Assembly (NCBI RefSeq): GCF_011602485.2
Contig: NZ_CP050022.2
Coordinates: 5,786,001 to 5,850,000, forward strand
From: Bradyrhizobium sp. 1(2017)
GTDB lineage: Bacteria; Pseudomonadota; Alphaproteobacteria; Rhizobiales; Xanthobacteraceae
Direction: 5' to 3'
Length of the DNA stretch: 64,000 bases
Of this stretch, positions 59,745-64,000 are shown piece after piece (position 1 is the first letter of the stretch; each line of letters begins with the position of its first letter). Position numbers and translations under genes: made by a program. The notes under the pieces were generated by a model. It was not told the origin of the DNA. It saw only the letters and a list, made by a program, of their open reading frames with translations, and ran no database searches.

Positions 59745-61415
59745 TTACTTCGCCAGGCTCGGCAGATCGAGCCCCTTGTCGCGGGCGCAGTCGATCGCGG
59801 TCTCATAGCCCGCATCGGCATGGCGCATGACGCCGGTCGCCGGATCGTTCCAGAGCACGCGCTCGATCCGCTTGGCCGCTTCCGGTGTACCGTCGGCGAC
59901 GATCACCATGCCGGCATGCTGCGAATAGCCGATGCCGACGCCGCCGCCATGGTGCAGCGAGACCCAGGTCGCGCCGCTGGCGCAGTTGAGCAGCGCGTTG
60001 AGCAAGGGCCAGTCGGACACCGCATCCGATCCGTCCTTCATCGCCTCGGTCTCGCGGTTGGGGCTTGCCACCGAGCCGCTGTCGAGATGATCGCGGCCAA
60101 TCACGATGGGCGCCTTCAATTCGCCGCGCGCCACCATCTCGTTGAAGGCCAAGCCCAGACGATGGCGATCGCCGAGGCCGACCCAGCAGATTCGTGCCGG
60201 CAGGCCCTGGAACTTGATGCGCTCCTTGGCCATGTCGAGCCAATTGTGCAGATGCTTGTCGTCAGGCATCAGCTCCTTGACCTTGGCGTCGGTCTTGAAG
60301 ATGTCCTCGGGATCGCCGGAGAGCGCAGCCCAGCGGAACGGCCCAACGCCGCGGCAGAACAAGGGACGGATATAGGCGGGAACGAAGCCCGGGAAATCGA
60401 ATGCGTTCTTCAGGCCCATGTCCTGCGCCATCTGGCGGATGTTGTTGCCGTAGTCGAGCGTCGGGATGCCCTGCGCGTGGAAGTCCAGCATGGCCTGGAC
60501 ATGCTCGACCATCGACGTCTTGGATGCACGCTCGACCGCCTTCGGATCGGAGCCACGCTTGGCTTCCCACTCCGCGAGCGTCCAGCCCTTCGGCAAGTAT
60601 CCATTGATCGGATCGTGCGCGCTGGTCTGGTCGGTGACAATGTCTGGCCTGATACCCCGGCGCACCAGCTCCGGAAAAATCTCCGCCGCATTGCCGAGCA
60701 GGCCGACCGAGACTGCCTTCTTCGTCTTCGCCACCTCCGCCATCATCGCCAGCGCTTCGTCGAGCGTTGCGGCCTGGCGATCGAGATATCCGGTGCGCAG
60801 CCGCATCTCGATGCGGCTCGGCTGGCATTCGACCGCGAGCATCGAGGCGCCGGCCATGGTCGCAGCCAGCGGTTGCGCACCGCCCATGCCGCCGAGACCG
60901 GCGGTGAGAATCCATTTTCCCGCAAGGCTGCCGCCATAATGGCGACGGCCGACCTCGACGAAGGTCTCGTAGGTGCCCTGCACGATGCCCTGGCTGCCGA
61001 TATAGATCCAGGAGCCCGCCGTCATCTGGCCGTACATCATCAGGCCCTTCCGATCGAGCTCGTTGAAATGATCGAGCGTTGCCCAGTGCGGCACGATGTT
61101 GGAGTTCGCGATCAGCACCCTTGGCGCGTCGGCATGGGTGCGGAACACCCCGACCGGCTTGCCGGACTGGACCAGCAGCGTCTGGTCAGCTTCAAGTGAG
61201 CGCAAGGCCGCCGCGATCCGGTCGAAGCTGTCCCAGTCGCGTGCGGCGCGGCCGATGCCGCCATAGACGACCAGCTCACTCGGGCGCTCCGCGACATCAG
61301 GATCGAGATTGTTCATCAACATGCGCAAGGGCGCTTCCGTGAGCCAGCTCTTGGCGCTGATATCGCTGCCACGAGGGGCGCGGATGATGCGGTCATTGTC
61401 CAGTCGGCGGTTCAT
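59745..61415 (-). CDS. hutU: Urocanate hydratase
   Basis: A 556-residue urocanase that adds water to urocanate to give imidazolonepropionate using tightly bound NAD+. The NAD-binding motif [21 protein letters not shown], the active-site region [26 protein letters not shown] with the conserved Cys, and a terminal [19 protein letters not shown] are intact. Length is as expected. It starts nine bases after the hutH stop codon with GAGAGG upstream, so hutI-hutH-hutU form one operon. Confidence 0.97.
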   Translation of the reverse strand: MNRRLDNDRIIRAPRGSDISAKSWLTEAPLRMLMNNLDPDVAERPSELVVYGGIGRAARDWDSFDRIAAALRSLEADQTLLVQSGKPVGVFRTHADAPRVLIANSNIVPHWATLDHFNELDRKGLMMYGQMTAGSWIYIGSQGIVQGTYETFVEVGRRHYGGSLAGKWILTAGLGGMGGAQPLAATMAGASMLAVECQPSRIEMRLRTGYLDRQAATLDEALAMMAEVAKTKKAVSVGLLGNAAEIFPELVRRGIRPDIVTDQTSAHDPINGYLPKGWTLAEWEAKRGSDPKAVERASKTSMVEHVQAMLDFHAQGIPTLDYGNNIRQMAQDMGLKNAFDFPGFVPAYIRPLFCRGVGPFRWAALSGDPEDIFKTDAKVKELMPDDKHLHNWLDMAKERIKFQGLPARICWVGLGDRHRLGLAFNEMVARGELKAPIVIGRDHLDSGSVASPNRETEAMKDGSDAVSDWPLLNALLNCASGATWVSLHHGGGVGIGYSQHAGMVIVADGTPEAAKRIERVLWNDPATGVMRHADAGYETAIDCARDKGLDLPSLAK

Positions 61416-61424
61416 GCGGACCTC

Positions 61425-62984
61425 TCAATCAAGTCTCGGAAACGGATCGGATGCAAGCGCGGTGATCGCGACCGCTGGCAACGCGTCGGCCTCGATCAAG
61501 GCGGCTGCCTTGGCCAGGTCGCCGGCCATGTAGCGGTCGGCGCCGAGCGCGGACACGTGCTCGCGCAGCTTGGCAATGACGGCAACGAGCGGCGCGCTGG
61601 TCGCATGCGGCGCGCGCAGCGTGATGCCTTGAGCGGCGACCAGAAGCTCGATGCCGAGAATGGCGGCGAGATTGTCGGCCATGTCCGACAGCCGCCGCGC
61701 GGCATGCGCGGCCATCGAGACGTGGTCCTCCTGGTTGGCGCTGGTCGGCGTCGAGTCGATCGAGCAGGCCAGCGCACGCTGCTTGTTCTCGGCATAGAGC
61801 GCGGCCGCCGTCACCTCGGCGATCATGAAGCCGGAATTGATTCCGGGGTCGGGTGTCAGGAACGGCGGCAGACCGAAATTGAGCGCGGGATCGACCAGCG
61901 TCGCGATGCGCCGCTCGCTGATGGCGCCGATCTCCGACAGCGCGAGCGCAATCGCGTCGGCGGCAAAGGCAACCGGCTCGGCGTGGAAATTGCCGCCGGA
62001 GACGATCTCGCCGGTCTCGACCAGCACCAGCGGATTGTCGGTGACGGCGTTGGCCTCGACCGTCAATGTGCGGGCGGCCTGCGTGATCAAATCGAGTGCC
62101 GCGCCGGCGACCTGCGGCTGGCAGCGCAAGCAATAGGGATCCTGTACGCGCTCGTCGCCTTCGAGATGCGACAGGCGGATGTCGCTGCCGTCGAGCAGTG
62201 CCGTCAGCGTCGCGGCCGCAGCGGTCTGCCCGGCATGACCGCGCAGCGCCTGAATTTCGGGACGGAACGGCGCCGTCGATGCCATCGCAGCGTCCACCGA
62301 CAGCGCGCCGGTGACGAGCGCAGCGCGCGCCAGACGAAATGCGCGCAATACGGCGGCGATGGCGTAGGCGGTCGAGAACTGCGTGCCGTTGATCAGCGCA
62401 AGCCCCTCCTTGGGGCCAAGCGTGAGCGGCGCGATGCCGGCGGCCATGAGTGCCTCGGCGCCGGACACGGTCTTCCCCTCGACGATCGCCTGCCCTTCGC
62501 CGATCATCACTGCCGTCATATGCGCAAGCGGCGCAAGATCGCCGGAGGCGCCCACGGAGCCCTGCTGCGGCACCAATGGGTAGACACCACGCGCCAGCAT
62601 GTCCTGCAGCTGTTCGATCACCTCGCGGCGCACGCCGGAAGCGCCGCGGCCGAGCGAGACGATCTTCAGCGCCATCATCAGGCGGACGATCGGCTCCGGT
62701 GTCGGCTGGCCGACGCCGCAGCAATGCGAGACGATGAGATTGCGCTGGAGCAGCGCCGTCTGGTCGGGCGGAATACGCTTCGACGCCAGCTTGCCGAAGC
62801 CGGTGTTGATGCCGTAGACGGGCGCATCAGCCCGCGCCGCCTTCGCGACGATCGCAGCCGCCGCTTCGACCCGCGGCCAGATCGGAGGATCGAGGACGAC
62901 AGGGGAGCCGGCGAGCACGCGCGCGAGGCCATCGAGGCTGACCGTTCCCGGCTTCACGACGATCGGCGCGCCCTGCCCTGTCAC
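61425..62984 (-). CDS. hutH: Histidine ammonia-lyase
   Basis: A 519-residue lyase that removes ammonia from histidine to form urocanate. The self-forming MIO cofactor triad Ala-Ser-Gly is at residues 146-148 ([14 protein letters not shown]). [22 protein letters not shown] and the QEDHVSMA loop are present. The GTG at 62984 overlaps the hutI stop codon by four bases and has GGAGG upstream; the long open frame beyond is the hutI region read in another frame. Confidence 0.97.
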   Translation of the reverse strand: MTGQGAPIVVKPGTVSLDGLARVLAGSPVVLDPPIWPRVEAAAAIVAKAARADAPVYGINTGFGKLASKRIPPDQTALLQRNLIVSHCCGVGQPTPEPIVRLMMALKIVSLGRGASGVRREVIEQLQDMLARGVYPLVPQQGSVGASGDLAPLAHMTAVMIGEGQAIVEGKTVSGAEALMAAGIAPLTLGPKEGLALINGTQFSTAYAIAAVLRAFRLARAALVTGALSVDAAMASTAPFRPEIQALRGHAGQTAAAATLTALLDGSDIRLSHLEGDERVQDPYCLRCQPQVAGAALDLITQAARTLTVEANAVTDNPLVLVETGEIVSGGNFHAEPVAFAADAIALALSEIGAISERRIATLVDPALNFGLPPFLTPDPGINSGFMIAEVTAAALYAENKQRALACSIDSTPTSANQEDHVSMAAHAARRLSDMADNLAAILGIELLVAAQGITLRAPHATSAPLVAVIAKLREHVSALGADRYMAGDLAKAAALIEADALPAVAITALASDPFPRLD

Positions 62985-64000
62985 ATTCCCCTCCATATCC
63001 GCGCGTGCAACGGATTGAAGCCGATGCGATAGACGAGCTCGGCCGGGCGCTCGATGTCCCAGATCGCGAGGTCGCACCATTTGCCGGCCTCCAACGTGCC
63101 GGTTTCGTGAAGCACACCGAGCGCCCGCGCGCCTTCGCGCGTGACGCCGGCAAGGCATTCGGCCACATTCATCCGGAACAGGGTCGCCCCCATGTTCATC
63201 GCAAGCAGCAGCGAGGTCAGCGGCGAGCTGCCGGGATTGCAATCGGTCGCCAGCGCCGTGTGGACGCCAGCCTTGCGGAACGTCTCGACCGGCGGCTGCT
63301 GCGTCTCGCGGATGAAGTAGAAGGCCCCTGGCAGCAGCACCGCCACGGTACCCGCCTTCGCCATCGCGGCAGCGCCGGCCTCGTCGGCGTGCTCGAGATG
63401 ATCCGCCGAGAGCGCCGCGAATTTTGCGGCAAGCGCGGCACCGCCAAGGTTCGACAGCTGATCGGCATGGAGCTTGACCGGCAGTCCAAGTCCCCGCGCC
63501 GTCTCGAACACCCGCGTGGTCTGCCCGGCCGAGAACGCGATGCCCTCCATGAAGGCATCGACGGCATCGGCAAGGCCAGCCTTCGCGACGGCCGGCAGCA
63601 TCTCATTGCAGACGAGATCGATGTAGCGATCCTTGTCACCATTGGCTTCGATCGGCAGCGCGTGCGCGCCGAGGAAGGAGGTGCGGATCGCAACCGGCCT
63701 CTGGCGGCCAAGGCTGCGCGCGGCAGAGAGCTGGCGCATCTCGGTTGCGGTATCGAGGCCATACCCGGACTTGATCTCGATCGTGGTGACGCCCTCGGCG
63801 ATCAGCGCATCGAGCCGCGGCAGCGCGCTCGCGACGAGCTCCGCTTCGCTCGCCTTGCGCGTCGCCACCACCGTCGACACGATGCCACCGCCGGCGCGCG
63901 CGATCTCCTCGTAGCTCGCGCCCTTCAGGCGCAGCTCGAATTCGTGGGCGCGGTTGCCGCCATAGACGAGATGGGTGTGGCAGTCGACGAGACCGGGCGT
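62981..64000 (-). CDS. hutI: Imidazolonepropionase, N-terminus outside window
   Basis: The last 339 residues of HutI, an amidohydrolase that opens imidazolonepropionate to formiminoglutamate. The visible part starts at [22 protein letters not shown], which contains the metal-binding His-x-His, and continues [19 protein letters not shown]. Later metal or catalytic residues are in [21 protein letters not shown] and [11 protein letters not shown]. The family is about 405 residues long, so some 65 residues lie beyond the right edge. It is translationally coupled to hutH. Confidence 0.95.
   Translation of the reverse strand, partial: TPGLVDCHTHLVYGGNRAHEFELRLKGASYEEIARAGGGIVSTVVATRKASEAELVASALPRLDALIAEGVTTIEIKSGYGLDTATEMRQLSAARSLGRQRPVAIRTSFLGAHALPIEANGDKDRYIDLVCNEMLPAVAKAGLADAVDAFMEGIAFSAGQTTRVFETARGLGLPVKLHADQLSNLGGAALAAKFAALSADHLEHADEAGAAAMAKAGTVAVLLPGAFYFIRETQQPPVETFRKAGVHTALATDCNPGSSPLTSLLLAMNMGATLFRMNVAECLAGVTREGARALGVLHETGTLEAGKWCDLAIWDIERPAELVYRIGFNPLHARIWRGM

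Noticed and set aside
61557..63032. 491-codon open frame on the plus strand
   Set aside because: Antisense to hutH, which is complete with its MIO triad.

Overview
The window is high-GC alphaproteobacterial DNA that looks like Bradyrhizobium or a very close relative. Evidence for this is a close match to the B. japonicum BJP-1 metallo-beta-lactamase, many small rhizobial orphan proteins (DUF1488, DUF6894 and GrlR-like), FixJ/NarL-type signalling, and the xoxF-xoxG-formaldehyde dehydrogenase-gfa gene order. No tRNA, rRNA, CRISPR array, phage or transposase gene was recognised, so this appears to be ordinary chromosome rich in catabolic genes.

Layout. Positions 1-5100 hold small housekeeping and orphan genes: a SnoaL-like fragment, a GrlR-like protein, DUF1488, ribosomal protein S21 and a cold-shock protein with a UUCG-loop terminator. 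Positions 5300-24300 are a quinoprotein accessory cluster. It has a TonB receptor, a NarX/NarL-like two-component pair, S-formylglutathione hydrolase, and a lut-like operon (periplasmic binding protein, beta-propeller, ABC ATPase, permease, exported protein). It also has CXXCW, MBL-hydrolase and SoxYZ-like relay proteins, a second ABC importer and an exported pentapeptide-repeat protein. Positions 25700-30130 hold an orphan pqqA, a lanmodulin (lanM), and a divergent operon of a DYD-type PQQ dehydrogenase, cytochrome c and a XoxJ-like protein. Positions 33000-38670 hold an AraC regulator divergent from xoxF-xoxG-frmA-gfa. Positions 39300-45000 hold an exported IorAB-type molybdenum hydroxylase and a third PQQ dehydrogenase that lacks the usual Cys-Cys pair and is preceded by a Rieske protein.

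Positions 45200-50300 are mixed: a truncated globin, 3-hydroxybutyryl-CoA dehydrogenase, orphan proteins, a truncated TonB plug and the BJP-1-like beta-lactamase. Positions 50500-58900 are one eight-gene operon on the minus strand that combines a CoxMSL-type molybdenum hydroxylase with a complete branched-chain amino-acid-type (Liv) ABC importer. A divergent TetR gene and two near-identical palindromes stand at its promoter. Positions 59745-64000 are hutI-hutH-hutU for histidine degradation; hutI runs off the window.

How it fits together. All three PQQ dehydrogenases carry the second aspartate (DxD) that marks lanthanide-dependent enzymes, and none has the calcium-type alanine. With lanM, a TonB receptor and a lut-like transporter, the region reads as a lanthanide acquisition and lanthanide-dependent methanol/alcohol oxidation island. 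XoxF makes formaldehyde, Gfa and FrmA convert it through glutathione, and FghA releases formate. These roles come from family knowledge and context; no experiment or database search was available.
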